NCBI GenBank assembly: GCA_965221785.1
Contig: CBDCSR010000003.1
Location: 558,001-622,000, forward strand
Reading direction: 5' to 3'
Source: BD2-11 sp965221785
Lineage (GTDB): Bacteria; Gemmatimonadota; Gemmatimonadetes; Longimicrobiales; Gaopeijiaceae
Length of the DNA: 64,000 nt
In this document: in pieces, positions 1-7,103 of the stretch
Position numbering within the stretch: the stretch's first letter is position 1
How the letters are laid out: every line of letters begins with the position of its first letter
Position numbers and translations under genes: made by a program
Notes under the pieces: generated by a model
Seen by the model: the letters and a program-made list of their open reading frames with translations, nothing else
Told to the model about the DNA's origin: nothing
Database searches by the model: none

Positions 1-475
1 TTCGAACGCCCATTCACTGGTTGCGTCGAACGCCATCCAGTCTGATGGCCAGCCCGAGCCTCGGACCCGTCCGTGTCCCGCCGACGCTGGACGAAACGAA
101 CATCGTTCGACGGATATGGCGGTTCCATCGGCCACGGCGGGCGTGTGGCCGAGGGACCGCGGAAATGGACCGCCGTTGTCATGGTGTCCGAGGGGATCGG
201 TTCCTGCTATCTTGGCTGCGTTACCCAAACTTGCCCTTGGAGCGATGCGGCTTGGCCGACCTACCATCCTACGTTGTCCCCCACTCAGGGATTGCCTTGA
301 GCTGGGGTGACATGATGTTATTCACAGGGGCGGGTTCGTCCCGGGCGGCCCGCAACATCCTTGGGGACGACTTCCCTCAGTCGATGATCTGCGGACAGCC
401 CTCAACGAACGGTCGTATCGAGGGACACCGCTAGCCGATTGAGCCCAACGCGACTCTCACCAGGAGGGATCTCCG
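1..475. other. No supported gene
   Basis: Several short open frames exist here, but none has a ribosome binding site together with a recognisable protein. An AGGAGG-like site near 460-466 belongs to the gene starting at 476. G+C is visibly lower than in the rest of the window. Confidence 0.6.
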
Positions 476-771
476 ATGCTTGGTCCCGTTACAAACGGCC
501 CGAGTCTTATCGTCCGATTCGAGGGCGGATCCGCAGACGAACACTACATGAGGTCACGTCATCTGGGAGAATCACTGATAGGCTTCGAGCGTCTCATCGC
601 AACCGGCTTGTTCGCCGTCGAGAAAGGGCGCTTACCCAGAGGCAGGGAGCGCCTGCCCTTCGCCGTTTACACGACTGCCCCGCAACGCGGATCAGTGGAG
701 ATCTGGCTGGTGGAGAATGCCATACTCCTACAATTGTTTCAGGAATTATATTTATCTGGGGCGAAAGATAT
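476..771 (+). pseudogene. 5' fragment of transposon-interrupted gene of unknown function
   Basis: This is the first 98 codons of a gene cut by the transposon at 772-6122. The ATG follows an AGGAGGG ribosome site at proper spacing. The N-terminus has an RFEGGSADEHYM stretch, then an LGESLIGFERL helix and a GSVEIWLVEN strand. That layout resembles a group of uncharacterised bacterial proteins (possibly DUF7946, recalled from memory and not verified). The open frame now runs 22 bases into the element and stops at 793. Joining base 771 to 6131, which removes the element and one copy of the target duplication, restores a 288-codon frame with no stop and reads KDIIWHWINW across the junction. Function is unknown. 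Confidence 0.75.
764..771. repeat. Left target-site duplication AAAGATAT
   Basis: The eight bases AAAGATAT directly abut the left inverted repeat and are repeated exactly at 6123-6130. Eight bases is the duplication length known for the IS1595 family. Confidence 0.93.
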
Positions 772-795
772 GGGAATTATAGCGAATACTTGACA
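772..795 (+). repeat. Left terminal inverted repeat (IRL)
   Basis: The repeat starts GGGAATTATA and ends GAATACTTGACA. It differs from the right end only at its 11th and 12th bases (GC against AG). Its last six bases, TTGACA at 790-795, are a consensus -35 hexamer. Confidence 0.93.
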
Positions 796-818
796 ACACT
801 CCTGTAGCGTGTTAGATT
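790..818 (+). promoter_or_regulatory. Putative transposase promoter, -35 inside the IR
   Basis: TTGACA (790-795) matches the sigma-70 -35 consensus exactly. After a 17-bp spacer comes TAGATT (813-818, 4/6 match to TATAAT). Transcription would start near 825, just ahead of the transposase ribosome site. The -35 lies within the terminal repeat, so the right end carries the same hexamer pointing inward. Confidence 0.55.
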
Positions 819-857
819 ATAGCATGTAAGATGCTAGAGGACAAGGAGTTACAGGAT

Positions 858-1799
858 ATGTCACGAAAGGGACCAGGAAAGAGCTATCGTCAGGGGATCA
901 GCCTGCTGGATCTAGCTGACATGTTCCCGGACGAGGAAGCGGCGGTGGAGTGGTTCGAGTACTGGCACTGGCCGGACGGCGAGATGGCGTGCATGCGCTG
1001 TGGGAGCACAAACTGCTACAAGGTGAAGTCGGGCAAGCCGATGCCGTATCGCTGCCGCGAGTGCAAGAAGTACTTCTCGCTCAAGACGGGCACAGCGATG
1101 GAAGCGAGCAACCTGCCGCTGCGGAAGTGGGCGTACGCCATCTACCTCGAAATCACGAGCCTCAAGGGCGTGTCGTCGATGAAGCTGCACCGCGACCTCA
1201 AGATTTCGCAGTCAGCGGCTTGGTTCATGAAGCATCGCATCCGCGAGGGGTTGACGGCAGAGACGAAGCGCGTGTTCACCGGGCCGGTCGAGGCGGACGA
1301 GTGCTTCATCGGCGGACTGGAACGAAACAAGGCGAAGCACAAGCGGACGCCAGGGCGCGGGCCGTCGAGCAAGCAGCCGGTCGTCGGGATCAAGGACCGC
1401 GACACGAACGCGGTAGCGGCGCGCGTGGTAGACCGCTTGGACGCGGAGACGCTGCAAGGCTTCGTGGACGAGCACGCGGTTCCGGGCGCGCAACTCTACA
1501 CGGACGACACGAGCGCCTATAAAAGTACAGACCGCCCGCACGAGACGGTGAAGCACAGCGTAGGCGAGTACGTCCGGGGCATGGCGCACACGAACGGCGT
1601 CGAGAGCTTTTGGGCGATGCTACGCAGGGGCTACCACGGCGTCTACCACAAGATCTCGCTCAAGCACTTGCAGAGGTACGTCAACGAGTACGCGGGCAGG
1701 CACAACCTGCGCGAGTTGGACACCATCGACCAGATGCACCACGTCGTGGCGGGCATGGTCGGACGGCGGCTGCTCTACCGGGATCTGGTGGCGGACTAG
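858..1799 (+). CDS. IS1595-family (ISXO2-like) DDE transposase
   Basis: The 313-residue transposase moves the element at 772-6122. An N-terminal zinc ribbon has CxxC pairs (MRCGSTNC and YRCRECKKYF) about 25 residues apart. The DDE core follows: D147 in VEADECFIGG, D216/D217 in LYTDDTSAY and E249 in GVESFWAMLRRGYHG, which is the ISXO2-like arrangement. An upstream ATG at 831 is in frame, but AAGGAG at 843-848 lies nine bases before the ATG at 858, so 858 is preferred. The frame is intact with no visible lesion in the catalytic motifs, so the enzyme is probably active. It is the only gene here that explains the terminal repeats and the 8-bp duplication. Confidence 0.92.
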   Translation: MSRKGPGKSYRQGISLLDLADMFPDEEAAVEWFEYWHWPDGEMACMRCGSTNCYKVKSGKPMPYRCRECKKYFSLKTGTAMEASNLPLRKWAYAIYLEITSLKGVSSMKLHRDLKISQSAAWFMKHRIREGLTAETKRVFTGPVEADECFIGGLERNKAKHKRTPGRGPSSKQPVVGIKDRDTNAVAARVVDRLDAETLQGFVDEHAVPGAQLYTDDTSAYKSTDRPHETVKHSVGEYVRGMAHTNGVESFWAMLRRGYHGVYHKISLKHLQRYVNEYAGRHNLRELDTIDQMHHVVAGMVGRRLLYRDLVAD

Positions 1800-1915
1800 G
1801 GCTTCTTCTTGCGCCTACAGGTCGGCGCTGGGAGGGGTCGCTTGGCCGCAAGGAAGCCAGAGGACTCTCAGGAAGGGTCCTACATCGGATCGTTTACCTT
1901 ATAGGGATATAGTCG

Positions 1916-2635
1916 CTAGGGGAAAGGGGGTGGTTCAAGGGGACTGGGTATGGAGTACTCGCCTAGGTAGGTTTCGAGTTGTTGAACGTTGTCCTCGTGT
2001 AGTGCGCCCTCGTCGTCTGTTACGTCATGGGCACCGTCTGATCTCAGAACCATCAACTGGATAGGATCATCTACGCCTAGGGCACCCGGCCCGCCGTCGA
2101 TTACATAACGCAATGTCCAAGTCACGGCGAGCAGTCCTTCTTGTGTGTCTGGAAGTCTGTCCGGCCAGAACACACGACGTATGAACGCCAGAAATGGATC
2201 AGCGACGTGTTTCCCGCTACCTATGGACATGAATGGTATGTCGTGTGTCGCCGATTCGGGATCGCCCTTATCCGATAACTCAAAAAGCGTTGGAGTGCCC
2301 GGCTGCTTTTTCGACATACTGACCCGCAACGCGATTAGTGAAACGGTCGGGCCATCGTCTGCTTTCTGCAATTCTGGCTTGAACTTCTCTCGTATTTTTC
2401 GCATCGCGTCGGTCGGACTCTTGTAGAGCGTGTGTCTTCCGGTGGTGAGTCTGTCGCGAAGAAGTTGCGCCATGCCTACGGACCCGGAGACGCCCAAAAT
2501 GATGTTATCGTCGCGAGTGAGTTTCTTGATAGTCTGGTGTGTCGTAGGCGCTCTCGGGTTTGCTCCAAGGGTGGCAGCACCGTCAGCGCCTACGACGACG
2601 CTTCCTTCGCAGAGGATGCCGACGACGAGGGTCAT
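1916..2635 (-). CDS. Proteasome-beta-like Ntn hydrolase
   Basis: This 239-residue protein starts MTLVVGILCEGSVVVGADGA. If Met1 is removed it exposes an N-terminal threonine followed by the beta-strand pair and GADGAATLG motif typical of proteasome-beta/HslV-type Ntn hydrolases. A later VSGSVG segment also fits that fold. It is predicted to be a threonine peptidase or related amidohydrolase. The chosen ATG (2635) overlaps the stop of the upstream gene in an ATGA, so the two are translationally coupled. A longer frame starting at 2725 would bury the threonine and is disfavoured. The pair is transposon cargo. The substrate is unknown, and no HslU-type or Mpa-type ATPase is nearby. The fold assignment is by motif only. 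Confidence 0.72.
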   Translation of the reverse strand: MTLVVGILCEGSVVVGADGAATLGANPRAPTTHQTIKKLTRDDNIILGVSGSVGMAQLLRDRLTTGRHTLYKSPTDAMRKIREKFKPELQKADDGPTVSLIALRVSMSKKQPGTPTLFELSDKGDPESATHDIPFMSIGSGKHVADPFLAFIRRVFWPDRLPDTQEGLLAVTWTLRYVIDGGPGALGVDDPIQLMVLRSDGAHDVTDDEGALHEDNVQQLETYLGEYSIPSPLEPPPFP

Positions 2636-3072
2636 GGCCGCACGAAGATGCTGTTCTCTCGGTACGCCGGGAAGTGCTTGTAGATGGCGCTGACTAGTTG
2701 CGGAAACGACTGCCGCTGCGTCCACCTCACCGCCTTGCTGAGGTACTCGCCTCCCTGCGGCTGCCTCTCATTCAGGAGTTCCTGAGCCTTCTGAACGCCA
2801 TCAACTGTGAGTGCGTACTGGCGAGAAGACGCCCGCGAGCTAGGGAACACATCGACCATGCCCTCGTCTACCAAGGTCATGGCGTCGTGATAGATTTCCT
2901 TCGAGAAAGGTCCGTACGCGTATGCCTCGAACTCGTAGAAGCCACGAGCATCCTCTTCGTTGATCCTCCCTCGTTCACCAAGAAGAAACAAGCTCTTCTG
3001 TAGGCATACCGGAGTCAGGCGACTGCCGTGGGCGGCCAACAGAGAGAGTAGTACCCAATCTCGTCGTTTCAT
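2632..3072 (-). CDS. SocA/Panacea or YwgA-like protein, partner of the Ntn hydrolase
   Basis: The 146-residue protein has an LTPVCLQKSLFLLGE segment, then FEAYAYGPFSKEIY and a Leu-rich helix ending in a wing-like turn. The pattern LTxxxLQKxxF followed by YGPFS is typical of SocA/Panacea (DUF4065) and YwgA-like helical domains, several of which are antitoxins or proteolysis adaptors. A GAGGAGG ribosome site lies just upstream of the ATG. It is the first gene of a two-gene unit and overlaps the Ntn hydrolase by four bases. The leader carries a perfect inverted repeat suited to autoregulation. The family is inferred from the motif pattern, and its exact role is unknown. Confidence 0.65.
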   Translation of the reverse strand: MKRRDWVLLSLLAAHGSRLTPVCLQKSLFLLGERGRINEEDARGFYEFEAYAYGPFSKEIYHDAMTLVDEGMVDVFPSSRASSRQYALTVDGVQKAQELLNERQPQGGEYLSKAVRWTQRQSFPQLVSAIYKHFPAYRENSIFVRP

Positions 3073-3102
3073 CGTATGTGCCCTCCTCGTGTCGGTGGTT
3101 GG

Positions 3103-3138
3103 GGGGCGGTTACGTCACACCGCCCCAACCTAATATAC
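3103..3138 (-). promoter_or_regulatory. Promoter and palindromic operator of the Ntn hydrolase unit
   Basis: On the minus strand a TATATT -10-like hexamer (3132-3137) is followed by a perfect inverted repeat, GGGGCGGT and ACCGCCCC with an 8-base spacer (3103-3126). The repeat covers the expected transcription start and lies 31 bases ahead of the first start codon. This is a good position for an autorepressor site. It could alternatively fold as an RNA hairpin in the leader. No convincing -35 was found. Confidence 0.45.
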
Positions 3139-3252
3139 TAGCCGGACGGGTCGAGAAAAGCCACCACGCAGGGTAGGGTTAATGTGTACGCTGGAGCCCC
3201 GGCATGCCTGAACCAGACACACCTTTACAAGACTTGCGCACGCTGCTGCATC

Positions 3253-3924
3253 TTACTCCTGCACAGGTGGGCAAGTAGCGCGTCCCGCCCCGTTCGCGTC
3301 AAGCACACCCCGCACCGACTGCCGCCGGTCAAGCTCCCACAGCGCGTGGTCGGTCTCCTGAACGGACCAATCCAGCAGGTGCGCAACGCAGTCCACAGCC
3401 GCACGATACGCGAGGTATTGGTTGGTCGTGAACGCTCGCCGGTCCTCGCCGAACAGCGCCCGCCAGCCCCGGAAGTCCACCACGCAAAAATCGTCCGGGA
3501 ACGTCAGCGCGAGCACCGCAGACGCCACGGGTACGCCGACACCTGGCAGGCTCGTGAGCACGCCCACGCATACGCTCGCAGCAACGGCGTCTGACCGCTT
3601 GTGATCGGCGTGCAGGTGGAAGGCGGCTCGCGTGACGCTTCTGACCAGGCTCTCGGTCAGTTGCTCAAGGGAGCGGACGCGCCCCAACTGGCGTCCGAGC
3701 TTCCAGCGCGCGATCCGTCTGAAATCGTCTAGGCCCAGGAAGGCGTAGGGAGCACGATGGCGCAGCGCTGTAGCGACGTGCTGCTTTAGCTCCCGCGTCT
3801 CCGCGATGTCTAGCTCCGAGCCGCGCACGGGACGTAGCTGCTCCGGTTCCACGACGACGGGCGGGTGTCGTGCGTGACAGCGCGGACAGAGGGCCATCAG
3901 GTGACGACCATCCTTGCCGTTCAT
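3253..3924 (-). CDS. HhH DNA-glycosylase-like protein with partial zinc-finger N-terminus
   Basis: The core of this 223-residue protein contains LPGVGVPVASAVLALTFPD followed by FCVVDFRGWRALF. This is the helix-hairpin-helix signature and following segment of the HhH-GPD DNA glycosylase superfamily, as seen in many unclassified members. The N-terminus reads HLMALCPRCHARHP, like the second half of an HNH or zinc-finger motif. The reading frame continues about 19 codons upstream without an ATG to a TGA, and contains EHLTHDG. The first cysteine pair is missing, so either the start is non-canonical or the N-terminus has been lost. No catalytic lysine could be assigned. A nucleic-acid-related role is inferred. 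It is transposon cargo. Confidence 0.55.
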   Translation of the reverse strand: MNGKDGRHLMALCPRCHARHPPVVVEPEQLRPVRGSELDIAETRELKQHVATALRHRAPYAFLGLDDFRRIARWKLGRQLGRVRSLEQLTESLVRSVTRAAFHLHADHKRSDAVAASVCVGVLTSLPGVGVPVASAVLALTFPDDFCVVDFRGWRALFGEDRRAFTTNQYLAYRAAVDCVAHLLDWSVQETDHALWELDRRQSVRGVLDANGAGRATCPPVQE

Positions 3925-4068
3925 GACCGTGGACCGGGCTCGCCCGTCATGGGTCAGGTGCTCCTTGCTGGGACGTGTACGTCAGCCGCAGAAAACCGAG
4001 AGATCGCTGCTCAGTCGCGCTCTCGCGGGCTTTAGGGGGTTACCGGGTAGGTGAGCAGGTTGCGCGTG

Positions 4069-4917
4069 TCATCTGGGATTGTCTTGCCGGTAGAAGGTGA
4101 CGTTACCGCTGGGATTCAGCACCGGATTAGGGATGCCGGGCAGGAGGTACTCGCACTCGTAGATGAGCATGCCCGATAGCTCGGTCGCGTCGTCGTTGAG
4201 CGAGCCGCGAAACTCGGCGTACGTGCCGCGCTCGCAGAGGCCGATACCGCCAACCACGCCGATGTTGAGCAATACCTTGTCCGCGTTCACGTAGCTCGTG
4301 CGCGGCCACGGCAGCCATGTGAACGGGTCGGGCCAGAACGCCTCACGCTCGCCGACCTGCCACTTGACTTGCCCGCCGACGTTGAAGCTGCGGGCAGGAC
4401 AGGGATCGTAGCCGGGATAACCGTCGTGCATCGTCGCGCAGTTCGGGTTCACGCACACACCCTTGTACGTGTCCGGGCACCACGGGCGTCCGGGCATCAG
4501 ATCCATCCATAGCTGCACCGTGTCCGCGTCAAGCGTATGCGACATGTGCCAGCGTCCTTCAATGCGCGAGCGCGGGATCAGGCGTACCTCGATCTCGGTA
4601 CTCGCTGTCTGACCCGCCGCATCGCGCACGGTCGCGGTAAGCGTGGGGTGCCCGCCGTCGCTCGCGTAGACCCGGAGCGGGTCTGTGCTCACGACATGCA
4701 GGTACGACGACTCCGAACCGTACGCCCACTCGTACGGCGGCAATCCGCCTACAGCCGTAGGCACAGCAACTTCTACCGTGTCCCCTATGCGCACGTCGAG
4801 TAGCGGCGTGGGTTCGTACACGGTCAACGGCGGCGCGGGGGGCTCGATGGCTACTCCGAATCCGTCACCGCACGCGAGCACGAGCAGCGTCGCGAGTGCC
4901 ACGTTCATCTTCTTCAC
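4069..4917 (-). CDS. Secreted lipoprotein with Ig-like domain, unknown function
   Basis: Read from a GTG at 4917, with AGGAG eight bases upstream, the protein of 282 residues begins with a lipoprotein signal: VKKM, a short hydrophobic stretch and the lipobox LVLAC, giving a lipidated cysteine near residue 16. Residues of about 35-115 have a beta-rich Ig/cadherin-like pattern (GDTVEVAVP, then LTATVRDAAGQTAS). The remainder is rich in Trp, Pro and Cys (for example CPDTYKGVCVNPNC) and may form a disulfide-linked domain. It is predicted to sit at the cell surface or in the periplasm. It stands alone in the transposon. A longer in-frame ATG at 4980 would bury the signal peptide and was rejected. 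Confidence 0.6.
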   Translation of the reverse strand: MKKMNVALATLLVLACGDGFGVAIEPPAPPLTVYEPTPLLDVRIGDTVEVAVPTAVGGLPPYEWAYGSESSYLHVVSTDPLRVYASDGGHPTLTATVRDAAGQTASTEIEVRLIPRSRIEGRWHMSHTLDADTVQLWMDLMPGRPWCPDTYKGVCVNPNCATMHDGYPGYDPCPARSFNVGGQVKWQVGEREAFWPDPFTWLPWPRTSYVNADKVLLNIGVVGGIGLCERGTYAEFRGSLNDDATELSGMLIYECEYLLPGIPNPVLNPSGNVTFYRQDNPR

Positions 4918-5300
4918 CGGAAGGGCTCCTGTGCCTGCGGTCCGGTTGCGGCACATGGGTGCCGGGCCATGTGCAACCACATCGCAGGGGTAACCAGCGA
5001 AGAAGCTTCCTGCCTGTTCACCGGGGCTTCGGGAGCTACCCGCTGGCCCTTGAGTCGGCTCTTGTATTCAGCAGGTAACCCGACGTACAGGGGTCACCCA
5101 CCGCGATGTAGTTGCAGGAAGCACGTTACGCGCGGAGCGTCCGCAGCGCAAGCGGGAGGGGTGTGCGCGCTGTAGGGGTAGGGAGGCCGCCGCAGTCGCC
5201 GTAACTACAATTCCCACAATAACTTGAACGTCTATTTACAAGCCTTGCGGAGTGCCTTGTCTTGTTGTAGGTTGATGTTCCGACTCCAACGGAGGACAAC
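4918..5300. other. Cargo intergenic region
   Basis: This 383-bp divergent gap within the transposon contains no supported gene. It must hold promoters for the lipoprotein on the left and the small genes on the right. A TTGCGG with 17-bp spacing to TAGGTT lies near 5242-5270, but the match to consensus is weak. No inverted repeat stands out. Confidence 0.4.
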
Positions 5301-5465
5301 ATGAGCGACAAGCCGAAGCTGACCGAAGAAGAGCGCCTAGCGAAGCTGCGCGAGTGGGATAACAAGCCGTCGCCGAACCCGCGCTACAAGGGGCTCACGC
5401 CTGGGCAGGCAGCGCGCGCGATGATGCGGCCCCGGAAGAACAAAGCCACCCGAAGGGAGGGATGA
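5301..5465 (+). CDS. Small basic protein of unknown function (54 aa)
   Basis: The ATG is preceded by GGAGG at 5291-5295 with correct spacing. The 54-residue product starts MSDKPKLTEEERLAKLREWD and ends in a Lys/Arg-rich tail (MMRPRKNKATRREG). It is unrecognised. Its TGA lies three bases before the GTG of the next gene, and GGAGG near 5455 inside this gene serves that next start, so the two are probably co-translated. It is transposon cargo. Confidence 0.55.
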   Translation: MSDKPKLTEEERLAKLREWDNKPSPNPRYKGLTPGQAARAMMRPRKNKATRREG

Positions 5466-5468
5466 CAA

Positions 5469-5795
5469 GTGTTTGAAATCAAGGTAGACACTTCCGGTCT
5501 TGACCGTGCTATAGCCGGTATGGAGCGACTAGGTAGGCAGCAAGCGGTCCAGCTAGGTGAGATTCTCAATCCTAGTTTCATGCGCCGAAACACGCAGTTC
5601 GGCAGCCTAGAAGAAATGCTAGATGAAAGCGAGTGGACGGTTGAATCAGTCGAGGATTTTGCGGCGATTCCAGACGGTCCGTGGGACACATATGTGAAGC
5701 GAACCACGAACTTCCGCGACTGGAACGAGATGCAGGAATCCGCGGCGCAAGAGTGGATTTCGAAAAGAGTCGCAAGAGCCTTGAGAGGCGGATAG
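5469..5795 (+). CDS. Small protein of unknown function, phage-tail-like N-terminus (108 aa)
   Basis: It starts at GTG 5469 behind a GGGAGG site, three bases after the previous gene. The N-terminus FEIKVDTSGLDRAIAGMERL is reminiscent of short phage minor tail or head-closure proteins that begin with a beta-strand and an amphipathic helix. The resemblance is short and may be coincidental. The middle is acidic (EEMLDESEWTVESVEDF) and the C-terminus basic. No catalytic motif was seen. It is cargo of the transposon, in a likely two-gene unit with the 54-residue protein. Confidence 0.55.
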   Translation: MFEIKVDTSGLDRAIAGMERLGRQQAVQLGEILNPSFMRRNTQFGSLEEMLDESEWTVESVEDFAAIPDGPWDTYVKRTTNFRDWNEMQESAAQEWISKRVARALRGG

Positions 5796-5899
5796 CTGTC
5801 TCCCCTTCCCGAAGAAAGGAGGCGAACGGGCTGCGCTCGGAGTTGGAATCGGACGTTTTCAGCAACTAACCAGCGCTTCTACAAGGAGACAAAAGCGCC

Positions 5900-6094
5900 A
5901 TGCCCAAGATCATAAATGGAATAGTATCTGTCGATCCAGACAGTGTTGAAGAAGCCTTTGCTTATTCTAGAGGCTATCTGCTTGGCTTGAAGGTGGGTGC
6001 CCAGTTGGGAACATCAGAGTTGTCTCGAAAGGTGCAGGAAGCTGAGAGCGATTCGCGCAGGTTGGCGCAAGCGATCACCCGAAGACACCAGTGA
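5900..6094 (+). CDS. Small protein of unknown function (64 aa), last cargo gene
   Basis: An AAGGAG at 5883-5888 precedes the ATG at 5900. The product has an N-terminal strand segment (PKIINGIVSVD), a central helix rich in small and aromatic residues (AFAYSRGYLLGLKVGAQLG) and a charged C-terminal helix (SRKVQEAESDSRRLAQAI). The stop ends at 6094, five bases before the right terminal repeat, so this gene marks the right edge of the cargo. It was not recognised. Confidence 0.55.
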   Translation: MPKIINGIVSVDPDSVEEAFAYSRGYLLGLKVGAQLGTSELSRKVQEAESDSRRLAQAITRRHQ

Positions 6095-6098
6095 GACG

Positions 6099-6122
6099 TG
6101 TCAAGTATTCCTTATAATTCCC
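6099..6122 (-). repeat. Right terminal inverted repeat (IRR)
   Basis: Read on the minus strand from 6122, the repeat starts GGGAATTATA and ends GAATACTTGACA, matching 22 of 24 bases of the left end. It also ends in the promoter-like hexamer TTGACA facing inward. Confidence 0.93.
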
Positions 6123-6130
6123 AAAGATAT
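6123..6130. repeat. Right target-site duplication AAAGATAT
   Basis: An exact copy of 764-771, directly outside the right terminal repeat. Confidence 0.93.
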
Positions 6131-6701
6131 CATATGGCATTGGATCAATTGGGTGATGCTCAGGTTCGGCGGGTGGCCCCGTGGCGCGACCAGACACATG
6201 AACAGATTTTTTGATCTTCAAGAGAGATTCATTTCTTTCCAAGAGCAGGTGGAGGCAAACCGGCACGATGAAATCATGGCAGCCTTCGGTACGCTTGGCA
6301 GTTCGACTCGCCAAGCCGTGTCTCCTATAGGACGGTCATGTGATCGAATGTTCTTTAGCAATGGCGAGCCTAGGCAGGTAACCGAGGTAGATGCTCCCAT
6401 GGCAGATGCTATTCGTTCTCGGAACAAACTGGAGGTGGTCGACATGGGCACGGTTCTCGTTAGGGTAGATGGGTTCACCCACCACAATCGGCAGTTGAAG
6501 GTTGTTCATCCTCAAGAGCCACACCGATTTGTCACAGCAGTAGTGCGGGATCCGGTGTTCGAGGTCACTCCCAACCTATACACGGAGGCTGCTACAGAAC
6601 GGGGCCTGCTAGAGGTCAGAGCTAAGGCTACCATGAAGGATGGGCGGATACAAAAGCTATACGTTATGGATGCGAAACGTGTGCTGGATCCGAATAACTG
6701 A
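6131..6701 (+). pseudogene. 3' fragment of the transposon-interrupted gene
   Basis: This part continues in frame from base 771 when the transposon and one duplicate are removed. It supplies 190 codons to the TAA at 6699-6701, for a total of 288 residues. It contains a hydrophobic segment (IWHWINWVMLRFGG), a long helix (LQERFISFQEQVEAN) and a beta-rich C-terminal half with VDMGTVLVRVDGFTHHNRQL. A frame from inside the element also reads into this sequence, but it has no ribosome site and was not annotated. The codon pattern is intact after the junction, so the gene was probably functional before insertion. It was not recognised. Confidence 0.75.
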
Positions 6702-7103
6702 TCTGGGTTCGGGTCACCGGGTAGCTGGCAAGAATCGGACGGCCAGATTCATCCACATGAGCCGATGTCCGGCATGCCAGTGACGAGGTGTTGATGTTGG
6801 GGTAGAACGTCAGCTCAATTTGATGTTGCGGCCAGGAGAGGGTTTGCCACGGTGAACTCCTGCGGGAAATGCTGCCTTGGTCGTTGTTCCCTTTAACGCT
6901 CATGTCCAAGGGCAGCTCTCCAGGGGCCTTGGGGCGAGATGTGACGGAACCGAATCCCGCTTGCGCCCCTCCCCTCCCCTTTCCAGTCTCTCCGTATCCG
7001 GCCTGCGTGAGCGCCGGTGACCGGGAACCGTCCGGTGGCGTTTCTGGCCCTCGTCGCTCACCCCGCCCAGAACCGCGCACACCGCCAGCCCGAGGTACCC
7101 ACC
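6702..7103. other. Intergenic region at island-chromosome border
   Basis: There are about 400 bp without a supported gene. G+C rises from left to right, marking the passage from accessory DNA into the high-G+C chromosome. A 138-codon frame on the minus strand is open but has no ribosome site or recognisable motif. Promoter elements for the metalloprotease are presumably here but could not be pinned down. Confidence 0.5.

Larger units (their letters stand above)
772..6122. mobile_element. IS1595-family transposon with passenger genes (5,351 bp)
   Basis: The element is bounded by 24-bp terminal inverted repeats at 772-795 and 6099-6122, which match at 22 of 24 positions. Perfect 8-bp direct repeats (AAAGATAT) lie immediately outside. 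The only transposase is an IS1595/ISXO2-type DDE enzyme at the left end. The rest is cargo: Ntn hydrolase and its partner, an HhH protein, a lipoprotein and three small genes. IS1595-family elements are known to make 8-bp duplications and some carry passenger genes, so this is a passenger-bearing member rather than a simple IS of about 1-2 kb. The near-perfect repeats and intact duplication suggest a fairly recent insertion. Confidence 0.93.

Noticed and set aside
21..434. Overlapping short frames at the left window edge
   Set aside because: No ribosome site, no recognisable motif and no matching neighbour.
741..750. AGGAATTATA similar to the start of the terminal repeat
   Set aside because: Only about nine bases match, it lies inside the host gene outside the duplication, and has no partner.
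1860..1915. A right end for a simple IS near the transposase stop (TTACCTTATAGGGATATAG)
   Set aside because: It only weakly resembles the terminal repeat and lacks the duplicated AAAGATAT; the true right end at 6099-6122 fits far better.
6664..7080. A 138-codon minus-strand frame between the island and the metalloprotease
   Set aside because: It has no ribosome site or recognisable motif and crosses the visible composition boundary.
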